From Hypsibius dujardini (taxonomy: Eukaryota; Tardigrada; Eutardigrada; Parachela; Hypsibiidae): a DNA stretch of 24,965 bases. The DNA is taken from positions 1 through 24,965 of the forward strand of contig LRSR01000548.1 in the NCBI GenBank assembly GCA_001579985.1, in the 5' to 3' direction. Both the position numbers and the translations under genes were made by a program. Numbering within the stretch: the stretch's first letter is position 1; the number at the start of each line of letters is the position of its first letter. Of this stretch, positions 9,657 to 19,180 are shown piece after piece. The notes under the pieces were generated by a model. That model ran no database searches, had not been told where the DNA came from, and was given only the letters and a program-made list of their open reading frames with translations.

Positions 9657-12154
9657 CTATTGCAGAACTTCGTGCACAATGCTGACTAAGGGAAATTTCG
9701 GTCCATAAACGCCGGCGTAGTCGTCAGACTTTAGGTCATACAGCATGGCACCGCCGAAGTCGTTTATCGTGATCCATTCCGTCTTCCCGCGGATGCTCTC
9801 TTCGTCCTCGTAGGAGACCCACAAAGTCCCCTTGTACGCGTACGGCACCTTTGCGTACGTGTCGAACACCCGAACTGCTCCGTCGGCTAACCAGCCTCGC
9901 ACAGCGGTGTAGCTTTGTAATTGCCAATCCGTAGCGGTAGACGGTGCGCCGTACCCATGCAAGCAGGCGGTGAGGAGCTTCCAACCTCGAGGGTACATGG
10001 GAATACCCACAACAAGCTACGAATAAAATGAAATGATGGTGTATTTTCTTGCCCGGAACCATGACATCACTGCGTCGCAGATAAAAAGAGAGTCATGACT
10101 GGGAGGGCCAAATCGAGCGGTGGGATGATGGGCAACATGTATGTGTTCAAGGGGCGGAGGGTCCAGAGAAGTGGCTCGATAAACAGGTCCCCTCCCTTTC
10201 CTTCCCCTTTTGGCTTAATTTGGGTTTCAATTTATCAAGTTAGGCAAGAACGGTCAACATCGTTAAAAACTGAAAGCGGGATGGGACAAGAAGATGCGGA
10301 GAGGGGACTTTGTAGCCTAAGCCCGATAAACAGGGAATGGCAAATCTAGCAATTCCCTTGGGGTGATTCCACTGGACGGCCGACCCTGGCACTCCCGTTC
10401 GATGCCAAATTTTATTCGTCGTGAAAGATACATTCAGTAACATCAGTATGAGTTGTATCGGTATGATTATTACACATTTTAGTGCTAACATATCTAAAGA
10501 AACGAAGTCTGATGACATAGAATTTAATAAAATGATGCAGGGGAAGCTGTCTTCCCTGAAACTTGGGCGGATGGCCCGTATCTTCGTTCTTCTTTGGTTT
10601 TAGGTCAAGTGATCCTTCAATTAATATAAAAAAATCGGGCAAACCGTTCTTAATTGGAAATACGAGTTGGGTGGAGACTGAATTGAGGAAATCCCGCACC
10701 AAAAACGAAAACAACAATCCGACCCTCACAAGACTTGTATAAATACGTCATCGCCATCAGTGAGGTCTGAGAAACAGTTAGTACTCATTTCATACAAAGT
10801 TTGCGACAACAAATGTGCTGGAAGATCAATCAGTCGAAAGATTCTCCACATCTTTCAGTCATGCGTTTCGATTAACAGGGGGATGGTAACCCAAGCAACC
10901 CCCCCCTTCTGGGGCGTCTCTGAGGTTCCTGGACCCCTGCCCCCTGGTATTGGCATTCAATCCAAACACGTATTGTTTAAAAAATATATCTTGGGGTTGA
11001 GGTACAAATTAGAAGCTAAATATAATAAATATATAAAAAGGATTCTCGGGAAAAATCATATGAAATACCGATACTACATCTACGATCTATTATTTACGTC
11101 AACCCCCAAATACATATTTTGTTAGGAATAACATGTTGGTTGACATGGTTGTGCCAGGGGCGCTCCTGGGGAGCTGTTCGGTGGCCTAGGCTACAAGTTC
11201 GTCTCTGTTTATCAAGTTTGTTACAATCACTCAAAGGGACATCGGTCAGCATTCTAAAACCAAATATAACCAAAAAGGGGGAAGAGGAAGGGGAGGTGGA
11301 CAAGTAGCCTAAGTCCCACGACCTGGTAATCAAGCTAGCCTCTAAGCAGCACGAAATCATACCTTGGCCTTAGGCAGTCCTTGTGAGACCCAATAGTTCG
11401 CCGACCATTCCTAAATAATTCAGAATACACGTGACCTGTACAGTTGGCACAGCGATCCAAATAAATGATTAAATAGAATGTGTGTGTGTGTGGCTCATAT
11501 ACTTACCGTATTTAATCGTCCAAAAATGCTTATCTGGCAGGGCCTCCGGAACAGAGGAGAATTATGGCCGGTAAATGGAGTATAGGCCTGCCACACATTG
11601 TAGTCGTAGCACATAAGATTGACAAAGTCCACCAACTGTGCGATCGCCGGAATGTCATAGGCCTTCACCGCGATCAGCTCCTGCGCCGCTGCGGCAATTG
11701 CCAGCAGGTACTGCGGAGTGTGCAGCGTGAACGCCTGCCGCAGTGCCTGAAGCAAGGCGACGAAATTCTCGCGGTCGTAGGCTTGGCTCTGGAACACCGG
11801 GAACTCCCAGTCAAGGTCCAGCCCATCCAAGCTGCATTCCTCCAGTAGACTGACGATGGACGTGACAAATGCCTGGATCAAGGCAGGACTGTTGGCGACC
11901 ACGGAGAAGGCTTGCCCCGTCCCAACCGAGACCATCACTTTGAGGGTGGGATTTTTCAAGCGGAGTTGAGCGCAGTTTTGGAGACCCTGTCGGAACTGCT
12001 GGTTCGCGGTGCATTGCCCGGTGGTGCTGTCCAGGCTAGTGAAGCAGACAATGAGGTGGGTGATGAGGTCGACGTTGAGGTCCTCCGGTTGCGGGAGGTC
12101 CGCGGGGGACCCATAGTAGTTGTAGTAGGCGCTGATGATTTTATTACTCGCCAT
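9657..12154 (-). CDS. GH18 chitinase (catalytic domain only, three exons, 351 aa)
   Basis: Glycoside hydrolase family 18 enzymes cleave beta-1,4 GlcNAc polymers using the DxxDxDxE glutamate. Exon 1 (12154..11507, residues 1-216) carries KVMVSVGTG on strand 3 (72-80), DGLDLDWEFP (110-119) with catalytic E117 and both Asp intact, MCYDYN (181-186) and FTGHNSPLF (194-202). It ends ACG|GTAAGT, phase 0. A 48-nt microexon (11410..11363) gives EWSANYWVSQGLPKAK. Exon 3 (10016..9657) continues LVVGIPMYPRGW, then VPYAYKGTLWVSYEDEESI and NDFGGAMLYDLKSDD, and ends in TAG. The length fits a bare TIM-barrel catalytic domain; there is no chitin-binding domain or linker. The usual strand-8 Trp is Tyr at about 325. 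No signal peptide follows the ATG at 12154, and an in-frame TAA lies ten codons upstream, so the protein is either leaderless or has an unseen leader exon. Likely roles are moulting, digestion or immunity. Confidence 0.9.
10244..10324 (+). repeat. Dispersed 80-90 bp repeat, copy in chitinase intron 2
   Basis: It contains ACGGTCAACATCGTTAAAAAC, a G-rich purine tract and GGGGACTTTGTAGCCTAAGCC, in the same order as the other family members. It lies in the 1.35-kb intron between the microexon and the last exon of the chitinase gene. Confidence 0.6.
11229..11316 (+). repeat. Dispersed 80-90 bp repeat, copy in chitinase intron 2
   Basis: It contains ACTCAAAGGGAC, CGGTCAGCA, AAAAAGGGGGAAG and GACAAGTAGCCTAAGTCC in the family order. 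It sits about 50 bases downstream (minus strand) of the chitinase microexon. Confidence 0.6.
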
Positions 12155-12347
12155 ATATTGCGAATGTCGTACCGGGTATGTTTACAAATATTCAGAAAGG
12201 AGTTATGCTAAAGGCTTTGTTATTCTGTCAAATGCTGAGAGTTCTTCTGGGGGTTTGTAGAAGCTCTAGCAGTGCATTTATTGAAATGAAACAATGCAGT
12301 CACATACTGCCCTATATCATGGTGTTGATGATAACACGGTGCTGATT

Positions 12348-12855
12348 AGAGGCTCGTTTAGGGTCCTTACAGGTCGGAACCAGAACCCTTCACGGTAGAG
12401 CCAGGGGTGGGCTAAGGGCAATGCATTGTTCACAAAATTGAACCCAAAATTCGGCCTCTTATCTCTGATCATTTTGAAACTTGTGGGGGGGTCTGGGGGT
12501 TTGATTTTTAGGGGCCCCCGGGATTTCAAATTGTTTTCAAAAACGTCAGTCTTCATCAAATTTGAACCGCTCTTGAATGTGTTGAATCTCTCATTTGTAT
12601 TCACCGATAGAGAGCCTATATTGGACCTCGACAAAGCTCAAATTTGAACAGGAAACTGATGTTTTTGAAAATGTTTTAGAATCCCAGGGGCCCACTGGAA
12701 ATTAGACTCCCAAAAGTCTCAAAATGTTCAGGAAAAAAAGACCGAATTTTGGGTTTAATCTTGAAAAAATAACATTTTGCCTCTTTGCTCCCCCGCCCCT
12801 GGCCTTACCATGAGGGGTCCTGGTTCCGACCTGTAAGGGCCCTAAATGAGCCTCT
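12348..12855. mobile_element. 508-bp MITE-like element with long terminal inverted repeats
   Basis: It begins AGAGGCTCGTTTAGGG and ends CCCTAAATGAGCCTCT. The inverted homology runs deep: both ends continue into CTTACAGGTCGGAACCAG and then a diverged arm of more than 100 bp that includes CCCAAAATTCGG. There is no coding capacity, as is typical of a miniature inverted-repeat transposable element. No clear target-site duplication is visible. A direct diverged copy of the left part lies at 7752-8130. The element sits about 190 bases upstream of the chitinase start codon. Confidence 0.75.
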
Positions 12856-13480
12856 GCATGTGATGTGATAAGAGATGACAACTGTGGAGGCAAAATAGAT
12901 GATAACCTCTCTTGCTGCTACTTGCCCTTTCTAGGTTTCGAATTCGAACGAACGCTGTGTTGGTTCCTCATGTGTTGTGGGGAAGATTGTGAGGTTTGCC
13001 TCGCGCTGGGGACGAAACAACCTCGTCTGCCGAACTCGTGAGGTACATGTAGGGTAGTAAAGATTAAGGTCACGTGTCAACGCAGTCAGGTGTTATCCCT
13101 GCGGGAGTTGAACTGAACTTTTCCCAGTTCTGAGTTTTTGACCGATTAGGCGTACGAACATCTGGTGAAATGGCCTTGCTTGCCTGCCTTAGACAAACTC
13201 ATCGTACGTTTCCATGCAGGGGTGGACGGAAAACACTGCAACTATTCTCGAGGGTCGGTTAATTGGTTCTGTTGGCATTGTTATATCGCTCACTTTAGAG
13301 AAAGGGCCGACAGTAACACACCTTTATATCCTGGGTCACTTTTGTATACGCAGAAGCGCCGCGCTGAAGTCTCGAACAGTGGATGGAACACTAGCCTTAT
13401 TTTTGGCTTAGCTACAAGTCCCCGTCCCCTTTTTGTTCCCTGTTACTTTTACGACTGCTCACCAGGATCTTTGTGAGTCG
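12856..13480 (-). repeat. Inverted copy of the 8.15-8.69 kb repeat segment (locus 2)
   Basis: Its reverse complement matches about 8150-8689 through recognisable blocks: GCAAGAGAGGTTATC, TCCCCAGCGCGAGGCAAACC, TTTTTGACCGATTAGGCGTA (as written here) and ACTAGCCTTATTTTTGGCTTA (as written here). It carries a ~120-bp insertion-like difference around 13255-13345. With its attached MITE it forms an inverted pair with locus 1 flanking the chitinase gene. The short plus-strand open frames here mirror those of locus 1 and are not genes. Confidence 0.75.
13405..13479 (-). repeat. Dispersed 80-90 bp repeat, inverted copy
   Basis: It reads GGCTTAGCTACAAGTCCCC and ends TTGTGAGTC on the plus strand, the reverse complement of the family found in plus orientation further left. 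Confidence 0.65.
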
Positions 13481-13873
13481 TCATAACAAGTTTGATCATT
13501 CTGAAGTTCCAGCTCATCGTTTGCTTGAACCAGGATTTAAAACTTATTATTCTACTATTGTTAAATTACTTTTATTTATACGGTAAATGCATTTCATGCA
13601 TTTTAAAAGCATTCTTCAAATTTGAAAAACAAATTTCCACTCTGTTCATAACGTACTAGATTGGTGTAATTTTATTGGTGACTGAACCGTGAATATCTAG
13701 ACCGTTCTAAAAAAAGATAACAAATCTTCCAATTCAAATAGGTAACAAACATCCGCGGGCTTAACACTTCCCACTCGTTAAGTGCGTCCCATATGAAGTT
13801 CGCACGACGCGATACAGGTCGGAATGTCGTGTCTCCACTTCCCACGTAAAATCAAGCTGGTGCATCTGCTCTC
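13481..13873. other. AT-rich stretch, no supported gene
   Basis: This is non-coding in appearance up to about 13740. Between about 13760 and 13873 the minus strand is again GC-rich and open in a second frame (protein-like text ending RTSYGTHLTSGKC). It could be 3' UTR or a frameshifted continuation of the neighbouring exon. I cannot decide. Confidence 0.3.
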
Positions 13874-14290
13874 TTAGTACCACAACGTCTCCGTGTGGGT
13901 CTTCATCACGACGATCCCTCCGAGGTCGTTCACCGTCGCGTCGTCCGCCGCACTGTCCGCGCACAGGAGGAAGACATATCCGTTGGCTTTCCGGCTGTGA
14001 CACGTGTAATCCGCACTGTTCATCGCCGGTCTGATGTGACTGCCGCGGAGTCGGTCTAGAAGCTTCTCACACCCGTTCTCCCCATTGGGGAAGAGGACGC
14101 ACTCTTCCGTCGCGGGGATCATCCAGTTGACGTAGGGCGTGAAGTCCTCGAACCCGCCCGGTCGCGACTGCGTCCCGATGAAGGCCAGGCGTGAATCGTG
14201 CGTCTCGAAGACGAGGAAATTCCTCTCGGGCGAGGGATTTACGATGTTGCCGATGCAGACAATGCCGTCGGGAACGGAGTTGAGACTAAC
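13874..14290 (-). CDS. Terminal exon of a possible serine-protease-homolog (partial, 138 aa)
   Basis: A GC-rich minus-strand exon starts at a good acceptor (TCCTCGTCCAACGTGCAG|GTT) and runs to TAA. Its first half follows the end of the trypsin fold (S1A): IVCIG, then FLVFE, SRLAFIGTQS, and FEDFTPYVNWM, which parallels the usual Y-T-x-V-x-x-Y-x-x-W-I ending. Where active enzymes have GDSGGPLV, this reads SPERNFLV, so the catalytic Ser motif is missing. About 80 further residues follow, with four Cys. If the resemblance is right, this is a non-catalytic homolog with a C-terminal extension. No upstream exon with a His or Asp motif could be assembled from 14.3-15.7 kb, so it may be a gene fragment. 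The family match is by eye only. Confidence 0.4.
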   Translation of the reverse strand, partial: VSLNSVPDGIVCIGNIVNPSPERNFLVFETHDSRLAFIGTQSRPGGFEDFTPYVNWMIPATEECVLFPNGENGCEKLLDRLRGSHIRPAMNSADYTCHSRKANGYVFLLCADSAADDATVNDLGGIVVMKTHTETLWY

Positions 14291-14414
14291 CTGCACGTTG
14301 GACGAGGATGGGAATTCCAAGTTATGGTCAAGTTTGGAAAGGAATTGCAACGGAATTCTGGAACTGGTTCTGATTAGGAGCTAGGGGGAGGGCGTAGCGT
14401 AGGGGCTCGTTTTG

Positions 14415-14503
14415 GGCTTAGGGTACATATCCCCCTTCCATTCCCGTTCCCTCTTTCTGTCCCTTGTGGCTTTTACAAGTGCTGACCAAGGTCCCTTTGA
14501 GTC
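14415..14503 (-). repeat. Dispersed 80-90 bp repeat, inverted copy
   Basis: It begins GGCTTAGGGTACATATCCCCC and ends GACCAAGGTCCCTTTGAGTC, the reverse complement of the family order ACTCAAA - CTTGGTCA - CACTTGTAAAAGC - AACAGGGAC - CTAAGCC. Confidence 0.6.
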
Positions 14504-15643
14504 AAGCCCAGTTTTGGAAAGCCCAATTGTTCCTCAATCTTTTGGTGTAAAAACCCCCCAGATTTGGACATTTGTCACATTTGCTTAGACAAATAACTCT
14601 CAATCCACTTGCCTACTTTGTGAATACAATATAACCGTAAGCAGCCAGAAAGCCGCTTAACTGTCCGGGGACAGGTGTGTACAACTGTGTTTACTTCTCT
14701 GATAATTTCATGCGGCATATCTCTCAATCGATGTCGATCATCTCGATCATCTCGATTCGCATTTGATTTCTTAATATTCGGTGATAATAACATCCGCATG
14801 CATTCAATTAGCAATTGTCGTTATTGGTATCACACTTAGGTATAGTTAAAGCTGGAAAAACAGGATAGTGGAAAGAGACAAGTGTCTTCAGAGCCAGCAA
14901 GCGATGTGACTGTTGATTTGACACGCGAATTTGCCCGGAATCGCACATTCGCGTAGAATTCGTCTCGAACACACTGGGTACAGGGACTCGTGCTTTTCGA
15001 TCATGCGTGTCCTTGTACAGTATGTATGACTTATGTCGTGTAAGTGGGATCATTTTAAGAGAAGGAAAGGGGATTTTGTCAATATCAATCAATCAATTAA
15101 ACGTTCGACTGACGGAAGAGTGAACTGAACGTCACATAAGCAGATATTAATACCACATGTTTACTTGACTTTGATATATTTTTGTAAATTAAAATTGATA
15201 AGACAACGTGAACAGTTTTTGAATTTGACAGATTCGCAGTATTTGGCAAGTTATGGAAATATTAAAGCAGATTTGATGACCAGTGGTCGGTAAATTTTGG
15301 CGATGTGAAAGTATAACGTACTGTGCGCCACCTGTTGAGTGCCACACTAAAACGAAAGAAGCCAATCAAAAACGCCGGCTCCGGCACAACAATTGTTATT
15401 GGTTGTTTCTCATGTGGGCGCTGCAGTATCCATATTCAAATTCTCCTCCATTTTCACCGCATTCATTTCCCCCCGAAACAAAAATTGCAGAAGAATATCA
15501 TCTCTCCTACTATCCCAAATTTTTACGCTCTCGTTTTCTCACCGATTGGTAGGCCGTGCGACGTTGTGCGATAACGGAAAGTCATCAAGCCGGATTGGAA
15601 GACCTTACCGGGGAGACGATCTCTGCCACCGTCAATGGATTTA
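14504..15643. other. Divergent intergenic region, no supported gene
   Basis: The strand switch of the window occurs here: minus-strand genes to the left, plus-strand genes to the right. The sequence is mostly AT-rich with short open frames only. A minus-strand segment near 14580-14670 reads VGKWIESYL before a stop and resembles a trypsin C-terminus. It is too short to call. Confidence 0.35.
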
Positions 15644-15663
15644 GATTGATTGATTGATTGGCC
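15644..15663 (+). promoter_or_regulatory. Tandem GATTGATTG motif with inverted CCAAT box
   Basis: Repeated ATTG units run into GATTGGCC, which contains an inverted CCAAT box (ATTGG, the NF-Y type). It ends 69 bases upstream of the Thr-rich gene ATG. A near-identical arrangement precedes the Ig-gene ATG at 19090-19114. Function is inferred from motif and position. Confidence 0.4.
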
Positions 15664-15731
15664 GTTCGGGGAAGTCATTTTTGCGGATTCTTCTCTATCT
15701 TCTACTTCTGCTGCGGCTCCGCGATCTGACA

Positions 15732-17383
15732 ATGGATTCCTGTTTTGAAGCAAGAGTCGCTGTTTTCCTCGTGATGTTCCTCCTAGGTGAGTGGGTCAAT
15801 CGGACGTGGAAGAGAAGAATAATTTTTTGGAATGAAAGTTCACATACGAAGAGAATGCTTGGCTCACCGCGTCAAGCCCTGGAGCTAGTTCGTTGTATGG
15901 CATCATGCAGTAGCCGAGTTAAATGGCCTGATTTGGTTAGCCAAGTATTTTGGTGACTATGCCGACACTTGGCATATTTGCTGCAAGAGAAAAGACTACA
16001 ATTTTCTCTTGCAGTAGGTACATTTTAATTCGAATCATGGGTGATGTAACGCGCTTTCGTTTTGAGTGGGTTTCGGTCTCGGCAACAGGTTTTAGCGATC
16101 ACATCGGAAGAAATATTTTATGCGCGGCGGCAGTTGATTGATTGGTCGATTGAATAATGTCTAAATGATTTCTTGTTGCGATGAGTTGATTGATGGGTTG
16201 ATTGATATCTGTGTAGGGTAAAATTTTGCAGATTCCGTCCATCCTTAGTTTTTGTGCTTTATCGTCAATTTTGTTTCCGTCAGTATTATGAAGTTCAATC
16301 TTTTTCTGATTATATTACATGTAATGAAATTCGAATTTTTTTGGTTAAATAATGAATTGATTTACTGCATTGTCTCCGGCATACTTATTTAAAAGGTATT
16401 TCGTTTAAGGTTAGTGAGCCGGTTCTTTAGCTTTGAAAAGAAATTTTTATTGAAAATGATCCGCAGAACACAATTTTAATTTCCTTATTTTTCGTAAAAT
16501 ACAGAGTTTGTTTTTACTTAAAGTGCGAAACACCAGATCCTTTATATATATTCAAACCATATTTGTACTCAAAATAAAATTCATTAGAAAATTATATCGT
16601 TTTTTTAAAATTCAAGTATTTTTTCCATCACGGGGCGAGATGTTGTCGTTTAATGGTTTAGTACTAGTTAAAGATTTATAAAATGATTATAAAATCACTA
16701 AAATAGTTTTTTAATAGTTAAATATTTTTGTGATTTTATCAACATTTTAATGTGCATGGTCTTTTTCTCTTTGAATGAGCGTTAAAGGAAATACAATGTA
16801 TAAACTTACTCTATTTTATTTATTATATTTATGATGCGTTGATTTATATCTATTTATTCGATTTAGTATATTTTAATTTACAATGTATATGTTTAGTTTA
16901 TTTAGAATATTGACAGTCTATTTTTACAAATCCCTCTCCATCGGCTGTCTTGGCTGCGACTGTTTCAACAAATTCCCCAATTTCACTAGTACCTTCAACG
17001 ATCCAACCGAACGGAACCACAACTACCTCCACCGCCATTCCCGTCCCCCCAGACATTATGACGAAGACGACGACGACAGTAGTCATCCCTTCATTAACTA
17101 ACTCCACCGACGATACCACGAGAATGGCGGAGACCGTGCAATCATCCATAGTGGCAGCATCAACAAACGCTCCAGCAACGAATGCGACGACAACCCGGAA
17201 GAAGAAATGGAAGAGGAAGACCACGACCACGCCGCGCCCCCCTCGGATTCATAGGCCGATGGTTACGGATCCTCATGTCGAACCTACCAAGTGGCCGACT
17301 ACAACGCCGATTCCAGGTGATGGGCGTGGAGGTGAAACTGAATGACATACAGACTGACATGCCTACAGGTAGACGGATAGACC

Positions 17384-17429
<46 letters not shown>

Positions 17430-17902
17430 TAGACACGCAGATAGACATGCGTACAGGTAGATAGATGGGTAGACAGACAACCTCACAGACATATGGTCAG
17501 ATAGGCGGACAGATTGACCAACAATTGCTTTGTAATTGAAGGAGGCTCGTCCAAACAGAATCTTTTGGTTTATTTATCTGCGACTTCATTTCATGGATGC
17601 TTTTGTTTTTTCCAGTCAGAAATACAACCGCCTACGTGCACGGCCCGATCCCGCTGCACGTTTTTGTCATCATCCTCGTCCCATCCGTCGGCGGTGTGGC
17701 TATCCTGTCCACCTGCTTGGGTGTTCTCGGGTATTGGTCCTTCCAACGCCGGCAGATGTTATTACTCCTCCCTCGTCGCGCTTTCCGAATCTCATCAAGG
17801 CAGCAGGCAAGTGCTGACCCGGCTGCAGTCGCCATTGCGATGAGACAGCCTGCTCGAACATCCCCCGGACAAGCGTCTCTGCTTCCGAACCGAGTAACCT
17901 GA
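15732..17902 (+). CDS. Thr-rich (mucin-like) type I membrane protein, three exons (222 aa)
   Basis: Three exons join in one frame through phase-1 introns. Exon 1 (15732-15786) encodes a signal peptide with core VAVFLVMFLL and ends G|GTGAGT. Exon 2 (16990-17316) follows a pyrimidine-rich acceptor ending cactag and is dominated by Thr, Ser and Pro. It has N-glycosylation sequons (NGT, NST, NAT) and a basic RKKKWKRK patch at about 88-95. Exon 3 (17616-17902), after TTTTTTCCAG, adds one more sequon (NTT) and a transmembrane segment at about 143-168 (VFVIILVPSVGGVAILSTCL and on). The Arg-rich cytoplasmic tail starts QRRQ and ends in TGA. The layout (leader, O-glycosylated stalk, one membrane pass, short basic tail) is that of a mucin-like surface protein or sheddable adhesion molecule. 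I recognise no named family. No AATAAA was found after the stop. Confidence 0.65.
17384..17427 (+). repeat. (GACA)11 microsatellite
   Basis: A pure GACA tetranucleotide array in the second intron of the Thr-rich gene, starting about 65 bases after the donor. Degenerate GACA/GATA units continue to about 17520. Confidence 0.9.
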
Positions 17903-19089
17903 TGGGGCGATCCCTCCGAAGGAGCGTGAGAATCTCCACACAAAGGCTCCGCCCTCTGCGGCAGACAGTGTCATTGGATCTGTGTAAATATCTCCCCTTC
18001 GAATTGTGTGAGAGTTAACTGTTCTGGTGTTATATTTATTATATTATCCCCCATTGTCAGGATTTATTTTAGGTGTGACGCAGTCGGTGCCGTCACGTCG
18101 TTACACAACTGACACTGCATATCTGCATATTTTGGTATTTCTTGTTTCGGCCCTTTGTTTTTTCCTGTTTTTATGGTTTTGGTGTTGTTAAGTCAAGCAT
18201 TGGATGTTTGATCCGGGCGACGAGACAGTTTGCAGGAAATGGGATGAGCTGCAAAAAACAGCTGCTGGTTTCATATCTTCGCAATTGCTGGTGGTTGAAT
18301 ATGGGCGCAGCGCGGAGTAGTATTGCTTGAAAATAGCACCTTTTTTTATTCATGAATTAATTAACGTGGACACTGTTTTGACGTAAATATATTTCAAATT
18401 ATTTTTAACTAATTTAAGTACAAATTTATATTTAGTTAAAGATCTATATTTTCGACGAAAAAAGGATCTTATTTAACTGAACAGGATGTTTAAGAATTTG
18501 CTGCTGATCAACTAATCGAGCGCATGATTTTTATGCCCGAACCAAATCTAATTTGCAACCTCAAATTTGGGTTTCTTTTATTTCCCGCTAATACATTGTA
18601 TTTTTCTTCATTATTTTTCTGCAACTCAACGATTGGGGATAGAAATATAATATAAGCATATTACATTACATACCTGGTAAACTAATATTTAAGCAACAGA
18701 GTATTATGGGTGCGTGGCTGGTGGCGACACCTGCCACTTCTGCCACCGGCAAATCAAATGAGTGGATGAAAAATCAGGCTTCATAACTGCCCTCTTCTGA
18801 TTCGCTTGTTATAGACCTAGGGAAAGGGCGAGCATTAAGCGGAACTTAAATAGATTAGAGTCTATTAAGGCACTAGCGATTTTGCTAAACCTTATGACTT
18901 TTTTGCACTTCCCCGGCGGATCCCCGAAATATATTCCCTATGGCAATCACCCCACCGAACACCATTTTTCCTTACAACACCCGCCATTCTTCATCCACTG
19001 CGAGGCAGTGCGGCTTCCCAAGACGGCGATAAATCATCAAGCAAAATCGGAGACCACAGCCGAGAAGAAGAAACTATCTCCGTTTAGCC
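17903..19089. other. Intergenic region between the Thr-rich and Ig genes
   Basis: AT-rich with no supported gene. Short open frames (for example 18142-18330, 18882-19100) have no signal peptide, domain or splice support. No canonical AATAAA is visible for the upstream gene. Confidence 0.4.
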
Positions 19090-19114
19090 TGATTGCTTGA
19101 TTGCTTGATTGGCC
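19090..19114 (+). promoter_or_regulatory. Tandem TGATTGCT motif with inverted CCAAT box
   Basis: Two TGATTGCT units followed by TGATTGGCC end 82 bases upstream of the Ig-gene ATG. The final GATTGGCC is identical to that upstream of the Thr-rich gene. Confidence 0.4.
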
Positions 19115-19144
19115 AGCCCGAGGAACTCACTTTGCCGGCTTTTC

Positions 19145-19180
19145 ACCCGGAGTGTTACCCGGAGCGTTACCCGGATCGTG
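19145..19180 (+). repeat. Three 12-bp tandem repeats in the 5' leader of the Ig gene
   Basis: Units ACCCGGAGTGTT, ACCCGGAGCGTT and ACCCGGATCGTG lie head to tail 16-51 bases upstream of the ATG. They could be protein-binding sites or a 5' UTR element; nothing in the sequence decides this. Confidence 0.7.

Noticed and set aside
14575-14670. Minus-strand text VGKWIESYL before a stop, resembling a trypsin C-terminus
   Set aside because: It is too short and lies in AT-rich sequence without a matching upstream exon; coincidence is likely.
17160-17492. Minus-strand frame with repeated SVCL residues, and a similar one at 21029-21299
   Set aside because: These are complements of GACA arrays in introns, not genes.
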